From Pseudomonadota bacterium (GTDB taxonomy: Bacteria; Pseudomonadota; Gammaproteobacteria; UBA5335), in the NCBI GenBank assembly GCA_002862435.1, contig PKDC01000028.1:1-64000 (forward strand): a DNA stretch of 64,000 nt. Reading direction: 5' to 3'. Of the stretch, positions 18,719 to 29,912 are shown piece after piece (position 1 is the first letter of the stretch; every line of letters begins with the position of its first letter). A model generated the notes under the pieces. That model was not told where the DNA came from. It ran no database searches and saw only the letters and a program-made list of their open reading frames with translations. A program made the position numbers and the translations under genes.

Positions 18719-20217
18719 TGAACAAAGAAATTCTACTGGTTGTCGAAGCCTTGTCGAACGAGAAGGGCGTGGAGGAAGAAATCATCTTCCAGGCCATCGA
18801 GGCGGCTTTGGAATCCGCAACGCGTAAGCGGTTGGCGCTGGATGAAGTCGATGTCCGGGTGCATATCGATCGGCGTACCGGCGCTTACAGCACCATCCGA
18901 CGCTGGGAAGTCGTGGCGGACGAGGCGGAAGAGTGCAATTCGGTTTTCCAGATGCGTCTGGCAGATGCGCGCGTCCACCATCCGGAAGTCGCCGTGGGTG
19001 AGTTTGTCCAGGAATCCCTGGAATCCTTGCCTTTTGGCCGTATTTCCGCCCAGGCGGCCAAACAGGTGATCGTCCAGAAGGTTCGCGAAGCTGAACGGGC
19101 CAAGATTGTTGATCAGTATCGCGCGCGGGTGGGCGAGCTCGTTATGGGCATGGTCAAGAAAGTTGAACGGGGCAATGTCGTTCTGGATCTCGGTGGCAAT
19201 GTGGAGGCGCTGATTCCGCGCGAGTGGATGATTTCCCGCGAGCCCGTGCATAGCGGCGATCGTCTGCGTGGCTATCTCAAGGAGGTCCGCAGCGAGCCGC
19301 GCGGGCCACAGCTCTTTTTGAGCCGAACTGCGCCCGAGTTTCTGATTGAATTGTTCAAGCTCGAGGTTCCCGAAGTCGGCCAGGGCTTGATCGAGATCAA
19401 GGGTGCGGCGCGCGATCCGGGGCTGCGGGCCAAGATTGCCGTGATGGCCCACGATCGGCGCATCGATCCGGTCGGCGCCTGCGTGGGAATGCGCGGCTCA
19501 CGCGTGCAGACGGTTTCCAATGAGCTGTCCGGGGAACGGGTGGACATCATCCCATGGGATGGCAATCCCGTTCAGTTCGTCATCAACGCCATGTCTCCGG
19601 CCGAGGTGGTTTCCATCGTGGTCGATGAGGAATCCCACAGCATGGATGTGGCCGTTGATACCGACAAGTTGTCGCTCGCCATCGGCCGGGGTGGCCAGAA
19701 CGTGCGTCTGGCCAGTGAATTGACCGGCTGGACCTTGAATGTCATGGATCAGGAACAGGCTAATGCCAAGAGCGAGGCAGAGGCGAATAATCTGATCGAC
19801 CTTTTCGTCCGCGAGATTGGGGTCGACGAGGAAATCGCCGCCATTCTGGTTCGGGAAGGCTTCTCCAGCGTGGAAGAGGTCGCTTATGTCCCCGCTGCCG
19901 AGCTGCTGGAAATTGAGGAATTTGATGAGGATGTCGTCAATGCCTTGCGTGAAGCAGCCAAGGACGCGCTGCTGACACGCGCGATCGCGAGTGAGGAGCA
20001 TGCCGGGGAGGGCGCGCCCGCGCAGGATTTGCTGGATCTCCGCGGAATGGACGCCAATCTGGCGCGGAAGCTGGCCCGCCAGGGTATTTGTACGCGTGAG
20101 GACCTGGCTGAGCAGGCGGTGGATGACTTGATGGAAATTGAAGGATTGGACCGCGAGCAGGCGGCGGTTTTGATTATGACGGCTCGTGAGCACTGGTTTG
20201 CGGATCAGCACGGATAA
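18718..20217 (+). CDS. nusA: Transcription termination/antitermination factor NusA
   Basis: Binds RNA polymerase and nascent RNA, controlling pausing, termination and antitermination. The 499-residue product begins MNKEILLVVEAL, like E. coli NusA. It has the N-terminal polymerase-binding domain (about 1-125), an S1 domain (about 135-200), two KH domains (about 230-345, including the GRGGQNVRLASEL turn) and two C-terminal helix-hairpin-helix acidic repeats typical of proteobacterial NusA. ATG 18718 is preferred over the GTG one codon earlier. It overlaps rimP by one base. Confidence 0.97.
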   Translation: MNKEILLVVEALSNEKGVEEEIIFQAIEAALESATRKRLALDEVDVRVHIDRRTGAYSTIRRWEVVADEAEECNSVFQMRLADARVHHPEVAVGEFVQESLESLPFGRISAQAAKQVIVQKVREAERAKIVDQYRARVGELVMGMVKKVERGNVVLDLGGNVEALIPREWMISREPVHSGDRLRGYLKEVRSEPRGPQLFLSRTAPEFLIELFKLEVPEVGQGLIEIKGAARDPGLRAKIAVMAHDRRIDPVGACVGMRGSRVQTVSNELSGERVDIIPWDGNPVQFVINAMSPAEVVSIVVDEESHSMDVAVDTDKLSLAIGRGGQNVRLASELTGWTLNVMDQEQANAKSEAEANNLIDLFVREIGVDEEIAAILVREGFSSVEEVAYVPAAELLEIEEFDEDVVNALREAAKDALLTRAIASEEHAGEGAPAQDLLDLRGMDANLARKLARQGICTREDLAEQAVDDLMEIEGLDREQAAVLIMTAREHWFADQHG

Positions 20218-20250
20218 TGGATGGAAAGGTTCGCAGGTGCGGGGGTGAGC

Positions 20251-22848
20251 ATGATTGAAGTGACGGTGAAACAATTCGCGGAAACGGTGGGGATCCCCGT
20301 TGAGCGGCTGCAGGAACAATTGACCGAGGCCGGGATTGCCACCAAGGGGCCGGAAGACTCCATCACGGATCACGAGAAAACCCAGCTGTTGGGCTATCTG
20401 CGTCGCAGTCGAGGCGAGTCGGCGGAACCCCAGCGCATCACCCTCAAGCGCAAGACGACCAGCGAGATACGCTTGGCTGGCACCCAGGGCCGCGGCAAGA
20501 CGGTGACCGTGGAGGTCCGCAAGAAACGCACTTACATCAAGCGCAGTACCGCGGGTGAAGAGATTCATGGCGAAGCCTCCGAGGCGGTCGCCGCCGAACT
20601 TGAAACGACGGGGGTGATTGAGGGGGAAATGCCGCAGGTCGAGACCCATCCTCAGATTGAGGCGGCGCCCGCTCAGGCAGCAGAAGAAATTGCGCGTCCA
20701 GTTGAGGAGTCGCCCCGCCTGCTCGAGGAATCGGCGCAACGCACCGAGGCGTCCGTGCGTCCGGCTGAGGCCCCACAGCGCCGGGCAGAGCCTGCATCTC
20801 GCCCAGCGGAAGCCCCACGCCAGGGCCATGCAGAGCCGGCTCGTGCGGCTGCGCCGTCGCGGCGGCCGCAAGATCAGCAACGTGCGCCCGCGCCGGCCGC
20901 GCCGGGAGCTCCGCGCTCGGATGCGCCCGCCAAAAGAGGCGATACCCGCAAGAAAGAACGGCCTTCTCCACAAGGGGACCGCCGTGATCGAAACGAGCGC
21001 GGACAGGACGGCGCCCGTCGATCCAAGCGCAAGGGCGCTCGGGTTGACACCAGCCCGGCCCGCCATCAGTTTGAAAAGCCCGTGCTTCCGGTTGTGAGGG
21101 ATGTGCTGATCCCTGAAACCATCACCGTTGGCGAGCTGGCGCAGCGCATGGCCGTTAAGGCCCCGGAGGTGATCAAGACCTTGATGGGCATGGGTGTCAT
21201 GGCCACCATCAATCAGGTGATTGACCAGGAAACCGCGTCCTTGCTGGTGGATGAAATGGGCCATGTGCCCAAGATGCTGAAGGAATCCGCGCTTGAGGAA
21301 GCCTTGGTCAGCGAAGGAGAGGCCCAGGATTCGCAGGCCGAGGTGATGCATCGCGCGCCGGTGGTCACCGTGATGGGTCATGTGGACCATGGCAAGACCA
21401 CCTTGCTGGACTACATTCGTCGCGCCAAGGTCGCGGACCGTGAGGCCGGGGGCATTACCCAGCATATCGGCGCCTATCACGTCAGCACCCCGCGCGGCAT
21501 GATTACCTTCCTCGATACCCCCGGCCATGCGGCCTTCACCTCCATGCGTGCCCGTGGCGCCAAGCTGACCGACATCGTGATTCTGGTGGTGGCGGCGGAT
21601 GATGGCGTCATGCCGCAAACCATCGAGGCGATCCAGCACGCCAAGGCAGCCAAGGTGCCGGTGGTGGTGGCGATCAACAAAGTCGACAAGTCTGGCGCCG
21701 ATCTGGAACGCATCAAGAACGAGCTGGTTCAGCAGGGTGTGGTTCCTGATGATTGGGGTGGCGATACGATGTTCGTGCCGGTTTCGGCCAAGATGGGCAC
21801 CAACGTGGATGCCTTGTTGGAAGCCGTCCTGTTGCAGGCCGAAGTGATGGAACTGACGTCCGTGGTCAAGGGACGTGGCGTCGGTGTGGTCATTGAATCC
21901 AGCCTTGAAAAAGGCCGGGGACCAGTGGCGACCGTGCTGGTGCAGCGGGGCACCCTGGAGCGCGGCGATATCCTGCTGTGCGGGCAGGAGTGGGGTCGGG
22001 TGCGGGCCATGTTCGATGAGGTCGGCAAGCCGATCACTCAGGCTGGTCCTTCCATACCGGTGCAGATCCTGGGGCTGTCCGGTACGCCCAATGCCGGTGA
22101 TGATTTCATGGTGGTGACCGATGAGCGCAAGGCGCGCGAAATTGCGCTGTATCGCCAAGGCAAATTCCGTGACGTGCGTCTCGCCAAGCAGGTCTCCACC
22201 AAGCTGGAGGATGTGTTCAACCGGATGGAGGAAGGCAATCTCCAGCAGGTGAACCTGATCGTCAAGGCCGATGTGCAGGGTTCGGTAGAAGCGCTCAGCG
22301 ATGCCTTGCTCGCCCTGTCCAATGAAGAAGTGAAGGTGAATGTCGTTGCCCGCGGGCTGGGCGGGATTACCGAATCGGATGTGAACCTGGCGGTGGCTTC
22401 ATCGGCCATCATCGTCGCGTTCAACGTCCGAGCCGATGCCGCAGCGCGCCGACTGATCTCCGAGACCGGTACCGATGTACGCTACTACAGCATCATCTAC
22501 CAGGCTCTGGATGAGGTTAAAAACGCCATCACTGGTCTCATGGCGCCGAAAGTCAGAGAAGAAGTGGTGGGCATGGCGCAGGTGCGCGATGTGTTCCGTT
22601 CTTCCACAATGGGCGCGGTTGCGGGCTGTCTGGTCATGGAAGGCTCGGTGCGCCGCAATTGCCCCATCCGGGTGCTGCGCAACAATGTGGTGGTCTTCGA
22701 GGGCGAGCTGGAATCCCTGCGGCGTTTCAAGGACGACGTCAGCGAAGTCCGGGCGGGCACCGAGTGCGGCATCGCGGTGCGCAACTACAATGATGTGCAA
22801 CCCGGCGACCAGATCGAGGTTTACCAGCGCATCGAGGTGCCGGCCTGA
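20251..22848 (+). CDS. infB: Translation initiation factor IF-2
   Basis: GTPase that brings fMet-tRNA to the 30S subunit and promotes subunit joining. The 865-residue product has an IF2_N domain at the N-terminus, an Ala/Pro/Glu/Arg-rich low-complexity linker (about 120-275), a second IF2_N-like domain, the G domain with GHVDHGKT at 376-383, DTPGH and NKVD, and two beta-barrels flanking domain III. ATG 20251 directly follows a GGGGGTGAG site and gives the standard start; ATG 20221 is in frame but adds ten atypical residues. Confidence 0.97.
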   Translation: MIEVTVKQFAETVGIPVERLQEQLTEAGIATKGPEDSITDHEKTQLLGYLRRSRGESAEPQRITLKRKTTSEIRLAGTQGRGKTVTVEVRKKRTYIKRSTAGEEIHGEASEAVAAELETTGVIEGEMPQVETHPQIEAAPAQAAEEIARPVEESPRLLEESAQRTEASVRPAEAPQRRAEPASRPAEAPRQGHAEPARAAAPSRRPQDQQRAPAPAAPGAPRSDAPAKRGDTRKKERPSPQGDRRDRNERGQDGARRSKRKGARVDTSPARHQFEKPVLPVVRDVLIPETITVGELAQRMAVKAPEVIKTLMGMGVMATINQVIDQETASLLVDEMGHVPKMLKESALEEALVSEGEAQDSQAEVMHRAPVVTVMGHVDHGKTTLLDYIRRAKVADREAGGITQHIGAYHVSTPRGMITFLDTPGHAAFTSMRARGAKLTDIVILVVAADDGVMPQTIEAIQHAKAAKVPVVVAINKVDKSGADLERIKNELVQQGVVPDDWGGDTMFVPVSAKMGTNVDALLEAVLLQAEVMELTSVVKGRGVGVVIESSLEKGRGPVATVLVQRGTLERGDILLCGQEWGRVRAMFDEVGKPITQAGPSIPVQILGLSGTPNAGDDFMVVTDERKAREIALYRQGKFRDVRLAKQVSTKLEDVFNRMEEGNLQQVNLIVKADVQGSVEALSDALLALSNEEVKVNVVARGLGGITESDVNLAVASSAIIVAFNVRADAAARRLISETGTDVRYYSIIYQALDEVKNAITGLMAPKVREEVVGMAQVRDVFRSSTMGAVAGCLVMEGSVRRNCPIRVLRNNVVVFEGELESLRRFKDDVSEVRAGTECGIAVRNYNDVQPGDQIEVYQRIEVPA

Positions 22849-22849
22849 C

Positions 22850-23242
22850 ATGCCGCGCGATTTCCCCCGCACGGCCCGGGTGGCCGAGCAGTTGCGCCAG
22901 GAACTCAGCGAGCTCATCCGCGACGCGGTGAAGGATCCGCGCCTGGGTCCGGTTACGGTGACGGAAGTGCAGGTGGCGCGGGATTTTTCCCACGCCAAGG
23001 TGTTTGTTTCCTTCCTGGGCGTCACGCAAGGAATCGAGGAGAAAATCAGCATTCTCCAGAACGCGGCGCGCATGATCCAGGGCCAGTTGGGTCGCCGCCT
23101 GCGCTTGCGCATGATCCCCCAACTGCAATTCCAGTACGACGAGGTGCTGGATCACGGCCAGCGGATGGACGCACTGATTGCTAAGGCACGGGCCGAGGAT
23201 GAGCAGCGCGGCGATCATTCCGGCGAGTCGGCCACAGAGTAA
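22850..23242 (+). CDS. rbfA: Ribosome-binding factor A
   Basis: Small KH-fold protein that binds immature 30S subunits and helps 16S rRNA 5' end maturation. The 130-residue product has the conserved RVAEQLRQELSELI helix, DPRLGPVTVTEV, the DFSHAKVFVS strand, and LGRRLRLRMIPQLQF. It begins one base after the infB stop ends (TGACATG), so coupled translation is likely. The last 20 residues are an acidic, unconserved tail. Confidence 0.96.
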   Translation: MPRDFPRTARVAEQLRQELSELIRDAVKDPRLGPVTVTEVQVARDFSHAKVFVSFLGVTQGIEEKISILQNAARMIQGQLGRRLRLRMIPQLQFQYDEVLDHGQRMDALIAKARAEDEQRGDHSGESATE

Positions 23243-23253
23243 TCAGAATATCC

Positions 23254-24183
23254 ATGTCTTCCCCATCCCCCCGTCGAATGCGCCGCGCCGTGGACGGCAT
23301 CTTGCTATTGGACAAGCCCTTGGGACTTTCTAGCAACAAGGCCTTGCAGCAGGTGCGGCAGTTGTTTGGTGCGGCCAAGGGCGGGCACACGGGTAATCTG
23401 GATCCCTTGGCCACCGGCCTGCTGCCACTCTGTTTCGGCCATGCCACAAAGGTGTGCGGCTATCTGCTCGATGCGGACAAGTGCTATGAGGTGGTGTGTC
23501 GTTTCGGCGAGCGCACCTCCACCGGGGATCGGGAGGGGGAGGTCGTTGAGACCGGACCCGCCGATGCGGCTCGGCTGGCGGGATTGTCTGACATCCTCAG
23601 TCGTTTTGTGGGAGACATTGACCAGATTCCCCCGATGTACTCGGCGCTCAAACATCAAGGCGAGCGGCTCTATCGCTTGGCGCGCAAGGGCCTTGAGGTC
23701 GAGCGTCCAGCGCGTCGGGTGCGCATCCACAGCCTTCACTTGCTGAGTCAGCACGAGGAAGAGGCGACTTTGCGGGTGCATTGCAGCAAGGGCACCTATG
23801 TGCGCACCCTCGTCGAGGATTTGGCCGCGGCGCTTGGTACAGTCGCCCACGTGCACAGCCTGCGTCGGCTGGAGTTGGGGCCATTCACCATGCCGCAGGA
23901 CTGTTATGGCATGGATGCGCTGCAAGCGGTGGCTGATCAGGGGGGCGCGGCCGCCTTGGATCCCTTGCTGCTACCCCTTGACGCCGCCTTGCAGCACTAC
24001 CCGGCGCTCGCGGTGAACGAAGGACTTGCCTATTATTTGCGGCAGGGTAACCCGGTGTTCATTCCAAGCTCACCCGATGCGGGCGCAACCGTGCGGCTGT
24101 ATGGCCCAGCCGATCAGTTCCTGGGGATGGGCGAAATGCTCGACGATGGGCGCTGCGCACCGCGCCGGCTGATGCAGGGTTGA
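23254..24183 (+). CDS. truB: tRNA pseudouridine(55) synthase
   Basis: Makes the universal pseudouridine-55 in the T loop of tRNAs. The 309-residue product has the LLLDKPLGLSSN motif, the catalytic aspartate Asp50 in HTGNLDPLATG, and the KGTYVRTLVEDL motif. The C-terminal part, with LRQGNPVF near residue 260, matches the PUA-like domain. It is separated from rbfA by 11 bases. Confidence 0.96.
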   Translation: MSSPSPRRMRRAVDGILLLDKPLGLSSNKALQQVRQLFGAAKGGHTGNLDPLATGLLPLCFGHATKVCGYLLDADKCYEVVCRFGERTSTGDREGEVVETGPADAARLAGLSDILSRFVGDIDQIPPMYSALKHQGERLYRLARKGLEVERPARRVRIHSLHLLSQHEEEATLRVHCSKGTYVRTLVEDLAAALGTVAHVHSLRRLELGPFTMPQDCYGMDALQAVADQGGAAALDPLLLPLDAALQHYPALAVNEGLAYYLRQGNPVFIPSSPDAGATVRLYGPADQFLGMGEMLDDGRCAPRRLMQG

Positions 24184-24203
24184 CTGGATGCGGATCCGGC
24201 GGC

Positions 24204-24233
24204 TTGTTGTAAACCCTCCGGAAAGGCTAAAAT
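24204..24233 (+). promoter_or_regulatory. Candidate promoter for rpsO-pnp
   Basis: TTGTTG at 24204-24209 and TAAAAT at 24228-24233 with an 18-base spacer, in the AT-rich gap between truB and rpsO. An internal promoter here is known in E. coli. The assignment rests on the hexamers and position only. Confidence 0.5.
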
Positions 24234-24279
24234 TAAACGTTTGTAGCGAAAAGAATCGCATATTTAGGAGTTTCTTCAC

Positions 24280-24549
24280 ATGTCTCTGTCAGGCCAGACC
24301 AAATCCGAAATCGTGACCAGTTTTCAGCGCGATCCCAGCGATACCGGTTCCTCCGAGGTTCAGGTGGCGCTGCTGACGCAGCGGATTGAACATTTGACAG
24401 GTCATTTCGCAGTCCACAAACAAGACCACCATTCCCGCCGTGGCCTGCTGAAAATGGTCAGCCAGCGTCGCAAGTTGCTCGACTATCTGAAGAAAACCGA
24501 CGCGGCTCGTTATCAGGAATTGATCGGCCGTCTGGGTCTGCGCCGCTAA
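24280..24549 (+). CDS. rpsO: 30S ribosomal protein S15
   Basis: Primary 16S rRNA-binding protein needed for assembly of the 30S platform. The 89-residue product has the exact family length with the signature [22 protein letters not shown] and the C-terminal [12 protein letters not shown]. The start is preceded by TTAGGAG at 24265-24271. It lies between truB and pnp, where S15 often represses its own translation by binding its leader; I did not model that leader here. Confidence 0.98.
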   Translation: MSLSGQTKSEIVTSFQRDPSDTGSSEVQVALLTQRIEHLTGHFAVHKQDHHSRRGLLKMVSQRRKLLDYLKKTDAARYQELIGRLGLRR

Positions 24550-24605
24550 AACGGATTGCGGCTGGGTCGGAATTTCGGACAAGAACGGGTCGGTAGGGAA
24601 GCATT

Positions 24606-26699
24606 GTGACAATTACAGTAAAGCGATTTCAGTACGGCGAGCATCAGGTCACCCTGGAAACCGGGCGCATTGCCCGGCAAGCCACCGGGGCCGTGCTGGT
24701 CAGCATGAGTGATACCGTGGTCCTGGTGACCGTGGTGGGCCGCAAGGAACCCTCTCCCGGTGTGGATTTCCTGCCGCTGACCGTCAACTACCAGGAGCGC
24801 ACCTATGCCGCTGGTCGCATCCCTGGCGGTTTCTTCAAACGCGAGGGGCGTCCCTCCGAGAAGGAAGTGCTCACCTCCCGCTTGATCGATCGTCCGTTGC
24901 GTCCTTTGTTTCCCAAGGGCTTCCATCATGAAGTCCAGATCATCGCCACGGTGAATTCACTCAATCCCGACGTGGACCCGGACATCCCGGCACTGTTGGG
25001 CGCTTCCGCTGCCTTGGCCATTTCGGGCATTCCCTTCCAGGGTCCCTTGGGCGCGGCCCGCGTGGGCTACATCGACGGCGCTTACGTGCTCAATCCCACC
25101 TACAGCCAGTTGGAACGCTCCGACCTGGATCTGGTGGTGGCCGGAACCGAGCAGGCGGTCCTGATGGTCGAGTCCGGCGCCCGGGAATTGTCCGAGTCCG
25201 TGATGCTGGGCGCGGTCCTGTTCGGTCATGAGCAGATGCAGTCTGCCGTACGTGCCATCAATGAGTTCGCCGCCGAAGCCGCCAAGCCGGCTTGGACCTG
25301 GCAGCCCCACACGGCCGATGAGTCGGTCATTGCAGCCGTGTCCAGTCTTGTTGAGCAGGAACTGAGTCAGGCCTACAGCGTGTCGGAAAAGCAGGCGCGC
25401 CAAAATGCCGTCGCCGAGCTGCGGCAGCGTGCGGTGACGGAGCTGGTCGTGACGGAAGGTGTCTTCACCGAAACCGCGGTCAAGAAAGCCTTTGCCGATC
25501 TCGAAAAACGCATTGTCCGTGAACGGATCCTGAACGGCGCGCCGCGTATCGACGGCCGCGATCTCAAGACCATTCGTCCGATCAGCATCGAGGTGGGGAT
25601 TCTTCCCCGCACCCACGGTTCGGCGCTGTTTACGCGCGGGGAAACCCAGGCCATCGTCGTGACCACTCTGGGCACGGCCCGGGATGCGCAGGTCATCGAT
25701 GCCATCGAGGGGGAACGCAAGGATCCCTTCATGCTCCATTACAACTTTCCTCCCTACAGCGTCGGCGAAACCGGCTTCATCGGCTCGCCCAAGCGCCGTG
25801 AGATCGGCCATGGCCGTCTGGCCCGGCGGGCTGTCGAAGCCCTGTTGCCCGACATGGACGCGTTTCCCTACACCATCCGGGTGGTCTCGGAAATCACGGA
25901 GTCCAATGGCTCCAGCTCCATGGCGACGGTGTGTGGGGCCAGCCTGTCGCTGATGTCCGCCGGCGTGCCCGTCAAGGCGCCGGCGGCCGGTATCGCGATG
26001 GGTCTGATCAAAGATGGCGATCGCTTCGCGGTGATTTCCGACATCCTTGGAGATGAGGATCATCTGGGCGACATGGACTTCAAGGTGGCCGGCAGCGAGC
26101 GCGGTGTCACCGCCCTGCAGATGGACATCAAGATCAACGGTATCACCCGCGAGATCATGTCCGCCGCCCTGGAACAGGCCCGCAGCGGGCGCCAGCATAT
26201 CCTTGGGGAAATGGCCAAGGTCATCGACCGTCCCCGCGAGGAGATGTCGGAATGGGCGCCGCGCATCCTGACCATCCACATCAACCCGGAGAAGATCCGC
26301 GATGTGATCGGCAAGGGCGGCGCCACGATTCGCCAGATCACCGAGGAAACCCGCACCACCATCGACATCACCGACGATGGCACGGTGAAGATCGCCTCTG
26401 TCGATCGGGCAGACGGCGAAGCAGCCCGTCGGCGCATTGAACTGATTACGGCCGATGTGGAAGTGGGGACGGTGTATCAGGGGCGCGTCAGCAAATTGAT
26501 GGACTTCGGCGCGTTTGTCACCATTCTTCCCGGCCGCGACGGACTGGTCCATATCTCCCAGATCTCCGATGAGCGGGTTGAGCGGGTCAGCGACAAGCTG
26601 AAAGAGGGCGATATCGTCGATGTGAAGGTGCTCGAAGTCGACCGCCAGGGTCGCATCCGGCTCAGCATGAAAGCGGTGAATGCCCCGACGGACGACTGA
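24606..26699 (+). CDS. pnp: Polyribonucleotide nucleotidyltransferase (PNPase)
   Basis: 3'-5' phosphorolytic exoribonuclease, trimeric and often part of the RNA degradosome. The 697-residue product has two RNase PH domains separated by a helical linker ([20 protein letters not shown] in the second), a KH domain with [13 protein letters not shown], and an S1 domain ending at the C-terminus. GTG 24606 is the start, with an AGGGAAG ribosome site upstream. It ends the rimP-pnp operon just before a strong hairpin. Confidence 0.97.
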   Translation: MTITVKRFQYGEHQVTLETGRIARQATGAVLVSMSDTVVLVTVVGRKEPSPGVDFLPLTVNYQERTYAAGRIPGGFFKREGRPSEKEVLTSRLIDRPLRPLFPKGFHHEVQIIATVNSLNPDVDPDIPALLGASAALAISGIPFQGPLGAARVGYIDGAYVLNPTYSQLERSDLDLVVAGTEQAVLMVESGARELSESVMLGAVLFGHEQMQSAVRAINEFAAEAAKPAWTWQPHTADESVIAAVSSLVEQELSQAYSVSEKQARQNAVAELRQRAVTELVVTEGVFTETAVKKAFADLEKRIVRERILNGAPRIDGRDLKTIRPISIEVGILPRTHGSALFTRGETQAIVVTTLGTARDAQVIDAIEGERKDPFMLHYNFPPYSVGETGFIGSPKRREIGHGRLARRAVEALLPDMDAFPYTIRVVSEITESNGSSSMATVCGASLSLMSAGVPVKAPAAGIAMGLIKDGDRFAVISDILGDEDHLGDMDFKVAGSERGVTALQMDIKINGITREIMSAALEQARSGRQHILGEMAKVIDRPREEMSEWAPRILTIHINPEKIRDVIGKGGATIRQITEETRTTIDITDDGTVKIASVDRADGEAARRRIELITADVEVGTVYQGRVSKLMDFGAFVTILPGRDGLVHISQISDERVERVSDKLKEGDIVDVKVLEVDRQGRIRLSMKAVNAPTDD

Positions 26700-26720
26700 T
26701 GCCGTTTGCGCTTCAGTTCA

Positions 26721-26752
26721 ACAGCAACGCCGCTTTTCAGCGGCGTTGCTGT
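26721..26752. terminator. Terminator between convergent pnp and ppc
   Basis: A perfect 13-bp inverted repeat (ACAGCAACGCCGC and its complement) around a 6-base TTTTCA loop, 22 bases after pnp and 52 bases from the ppc stop. The plus-strand tail is only TTTCC, so the T-tract is short. As it is symmetric it may serve both convergent transcripts. Confidence 0.75.
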
Positions 26753-26803
26753 TTCCATCGAGCAGAAGCTTGGCAGGACACGGCGCAGGCCCATGGAAGG
26801 CGA

Positions 26804-29512
26804 TCAGCCGGTGTTCTGCAAGCCCAGTGAGATGGCATTGACGGTGATTACCAAGGCGCGGAACAGCGCTTCGTCCTGGCGGTCCCCGGCGCGCCAACGG
26901 GCCAACAGGTCCACTTGCAACAGGCTCACCGGATCGAGAAACGGATTGCGGGTGCGGATGGAACGTTGCAGGATGCGGTCCTGCTCCAGCAGGGCGTGCG
27001 TGCCCTTGAGCTTGAAGACTGTGGCGACAGTGCGCTCATAGGCCTCGCGGATCTGGCCGGTCAGGTGACTTGCCGATTCAGGCACCAATTGGGCGTAACG
27101 CTCGGCGATGCCCAGATCGGCCTTGATCAGCACCATTTCGGCATCATCCAGCAAGTTGCCGAAGAACAGCCAGTCGCGTGCGAGCTGGGACAAGGTCTCC
27201 GCGCCGAATTCCGCGATGGCGGCTTCCAGGCCGTGACCGAGCCCATACCAGCCCGTGAACAGGTAGCGATTCTGGGACCAGGAAAAGACCCAGGGGATGG
27301 CGCGCAGGTCCTTGACGCCGGCCATCTGACGACGTGAGGCGGGCCGTGAGCCGATCTGCATGCGCTCAATAACGTCGATCGGCGTGGCGTGACGGAAAAA
27401 GGTCATGAAATCCGGATGATCGACCAGCTCTCGATAACGCACCCGGCTTTCCGCCGACACACGCTCCATCACGGCCCGGCGCAGGTCGTCATCCGCTGGA
27501 CCCGGATGGGCAGTGGCCAAGGCGACGGCGCTGACAGTCTGTTCCAGGGTGCGAATGGCAATGCCTCGCAGCCCAAACTTCTCATTGATGATCTCACCCT
27601 GTTCGGTCACGCGCAGGTGGCCTGCGACCGCACCCGGTGGCGATGACAATACCGCTTTGTGGGTCTTGCCGCCGCCGCGACTGATGGTGCCACCGCGACC
27701 ATGGAATAGGGTCAATTCCGCGCCGGCATCCGCTGCAACGGAGACAAAAGCCCCCTGGGCCCGTTGCACACTCCAACGTGAACAAGCGAATCCCCCATCC
27801 TTATTGCTGTCTGAATAGCCCAGCATGATGACCTGACGCTGGGCGCGCTGGCTGAGGTGGGCTTGATAGACGGGATCCTTGAACACGTCGGCCATGACGC
27901 CGGGCCCGTGCTCCAAATCTTCGATGGTTTCAAACAGGGGCGCCACATCCAGCGGTACCTCGCCGCTCTTGCCCAGTCCCGCCCAACGCGCCAGCAACAA
28001 CACCGATAGAATGTCGTCCACCCCTTGCGCCATGCTGATGATGTACGGGCCGATGGCAGCTTGGCCATGTCGACTGCGGACATCGCGAATGGCCTGGAAT
28101 ACGGCCAGGGTTTGTTCCACTTCGGGATCGGCGGGGATACGCGGTGGATCGGCGCTGATCAGGGCCCGGCGCAGAACAAGCAGGCGTTCCTCCACGGAAC
28201 GATCCAGCCAATCCTCAAGGCCCAGGCACATCCCGATGACGCGCCGGTGAACCAGACTATCCTGGCGCACATCCAGGGTCATGGCATGGAATCCAAAGGT
28301 TTCAACGCGGCGTAACAGGCGCTGGACCAAAAACAGGCCCGCATGCCGCCCCTTGTGGGCCAGCAAGCTGTCGGCCATCAGGCGGATATCGTTCAGGAAC
28401 ACCGTTGCGTCGGGATATCCGCCTTCGGTATCGCGAATGGTGGCTGCCAGACGCGCATCCATGAGTCGCAACATGAGCCGATAAGGCATGCTGCGGTGGC
28501 GGGGTGCGATGCTGGCGAGGCGTTCGGGAAAGCGCTGGCTGTATTCGTTGATGCGCTGTTGGAGTGCATCGCTGACACCGACCCGGCTGCCCGATTGACT
28601 GAGTTCGCGATACAGATCGTTCAATTCACTCCGGTAACGCGCCAGAATTTCCCCACGCTGTTTTTCCAGCACGCGCCGGATGCTGGCGGCCGAGACATTG
28701 GGGTTGCCGTCCATGTCGCCGCCCACCCAGGAGGCAAAGCGCAGCAGGGGGTGGGAGACAAAAAGCTCGGCTTCCGGGCCATACACCTGTCGTACGGCCG
28801 CCTCCAGTTCCTCATAAAAGGAAGGCACGACGCGATAGATGACCTGGAGCAGGAAAAACAGCACATGCTCGTGTTCATCGTCGACCGTCGGGCGGACATC
28901 GGGGTCGCTGTCGGTTTGCCAGGCGGTGGCGAGGTGCATGTGGATGTTTTCGAGAATACCGGCGGATTCCTGGGGCGTGAGATTTGGATTGAGCCGCTCC
29001 ACCAAGCGTTGGGCAATCCACTGTTGTTTTTGCAATAAGGTTCGGCGACGCGCCTCGGTGGGATGGGCGGTGAACACCGGTTCCACCCAGAGATTCTGTA
29101 ACAGCGCATCAAATCCGGCCAGCGACATGCCGCCGTCCCGAAGCCGGGTGACCATGTCCAGCAGGCTTTCGGGTTGGGGCGTGGTCAATTCGCGCGCGTA
29201 ATGGCGCCGGCGGCGCAGGCGATGCACCTTTTCGGCGATATTGACCGATTGAAAATAGGACGAGAAGGCGTAGGTGAATTCAACCGCCTCTTTGGTCGTC
29301 AGGGCGGCGAGGCGGGCACACAGGTCCTGTTCGCCTTCCAGTGAACCATCCCGGCGCGCTTCGGCCAGCCGATGCACCTCCTGAAACAGTTCAACCAGTG
29401 GCCAGTCCGTTTGTTCCCGAAGGGTTTCTTCCAACAGTTGCCGCAGGGTTTCCATGTCGGCCAGCAGAGCCTGGATGGGATCGGCGGGCGATGCGATGGA
29501 GACGTCTGTCAT
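26804..29512 (-). CDS. ppc: Phosphoenolpyruvate carboxylase
   Basis: Fixes bicarbonate onto phosphoenolpyruvate to form oxaloacetate, refilling the TCA cycle. The 902-residue product has the catalytic His150 in FTAHPTE, the signature MLGYSDSNKDGG, the glycine-rich FHGRGGTISRGGG loop, and the C-terminal NTG tail that closes the active site. The open frame extends to 29680, but ATG 29512 follows a GGGAGG ribosome site. It lies 61 bases downstream of mlaB and may be co-transcribed with the mla genes. Confidence 0.97.
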   Translation of the reverse strand: MTDVSIASPADPIQALLADMETLRQLLEETLREQTDWPLVELFQEVHRLAEARRDGSLEGEQDLCARLAALTTKEAVEFTYAFSSYFQSVNIAEKVHRLRRRRHYARELTTPQPESLLDMVTRLRDGGMSLAGFDALLQNLWVEPVFTAHPTEARRRTLLQKQQWIAQRLVERLNPNLTPQESAGILENIHMHLATAWQTDSDPDVRPTVDDEHEHVLFFLLQVIYRVVPSFYEELEAAVRQVYGPEAELFVSHPLLRFASWVGGDMDGNPNVSAASIRRVLEKQRGEILARYRSELNDLYRELSQSGSRVGVSDALQQRINEYSQRFPERLASIAPRHRSMPYRLMLRLMDARLAATIRDTEGGYPDATVFLNDIRLMADSLLAHKGRHAGLFLVQRLLRRVETFGFHAMTLDVRQDSLVHRRVIGMCLGLEDWLDRSVEERLLVLRRALISADPPRIPADPEVEQTLAVFQAIRDVRSRHGQAAIGPYIISMAQGVDDILSVLLLARWAGLGKSGEVPLDVAPLFETIEDLEHGPGVMADVFKDPVYQAHLSQRAQRQVIMLGYSDSNKDGGFACSRWSVQRAQGAFVSVAADAGAELTLFHGRGGTISRGGGKTHKAVLSSPPGAVAGHLRVTEQGEIINEKFGLRGIAIRTLEQTVSAVALATAHPGPADDDLRRAVMERVSAESRVRYRELVDHPDFMTFFRHATPIDVIERMQIGSRPASRRQMAGVKDLRAIPWVFSWSQNRYLFTGWYGLGHGLEAAIAEFGAETLSQLARDWLFFGNLLDDAEMVLIKADLGIAERYAQLVPESASHLTGQIREAYERTVATVFKLKGTHALLEQDRILQRSIRTRNPFLDPVSLLQVDLLARWRAGDRQDEALFRALVITVNAISLGLQNTG

Positions 29513-29573
29513 GAAACCTCCCGGGGCGACGGTGGCGGAATCGCGTGTCCGCTCGGAAGGGTTCCGGGGCGGA

Positions 29574-29912
29574 TCAGCTTGTGCTGACAGGATCGAGCAG
29601 GTTGGCAAGGCCGAATACGGCGGCCAGATTGCGAGTCTGATCGGGCAGCGAGTGAAACTGGATGGAACGGCCCACGGCATGGGCCATCCGTTTCCACTGC
29701 AATAGCAGTGCCAGCCCAGCGCTATCCATGTGCGTGGTCTGGGTGAAATCCATGGTCAGGGGGGTCCCCTGTCCAGGGGTGCAAAACGGCTTGAAGGCGT
29801 CTATGCCTGCAACGACGGATGCAAACGTCAGGGTGCCGGCAACCCGAATGAGGGTGCCATTCGGGTCGGCGGTGAGCATCAGCGGATCGGATTGTTCAGC
29901 TTTTCTGGACAT
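29574..29912 (-). CDS. mlaB: STAS-domain subunit MlaB of the phospholipid transporter
   Basis: Small cytoplasmic STAS protein that binds the MlaF ATPase and stabilises the MlaFEDB inner-membrane complex. The 112-residue product carries the STAS signature HMDSAGLALLLQWKRMA around residues 65-80, with the serine equivalent to the regulatory STAS site. Sequence conservation is low, as usual for MlaB, so the call leans on position as the last gene of mlaFEDCB. It overlaps the mlaC 3' end by 17 bases. Confidence 0.88.
   Translation of the reverse strand: MSRKAEQSDPLMLTADPNGTLIRVAGTLTFASVVAGIDAFKPFCTPGQGTPLTMDFTQTTHMDSAGLALLLQWKRMAHAVGRSIQFHSLPDQTRNLAAVFGLANLLDPVSTS

Noticed and set aside
19498-22158. 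An 886-codon minus-strand open frame opposite infB and nusA
   Set aside because: It mirrors two highly conserved genes and its translation is a His/Gly/Leu-rich composition with no motif.
24957-26552. A 531-codon minus-strand open frame opposite pnp
   Set aside because: Antisense shadow of PNPase; no start site or recognisable protein feature.
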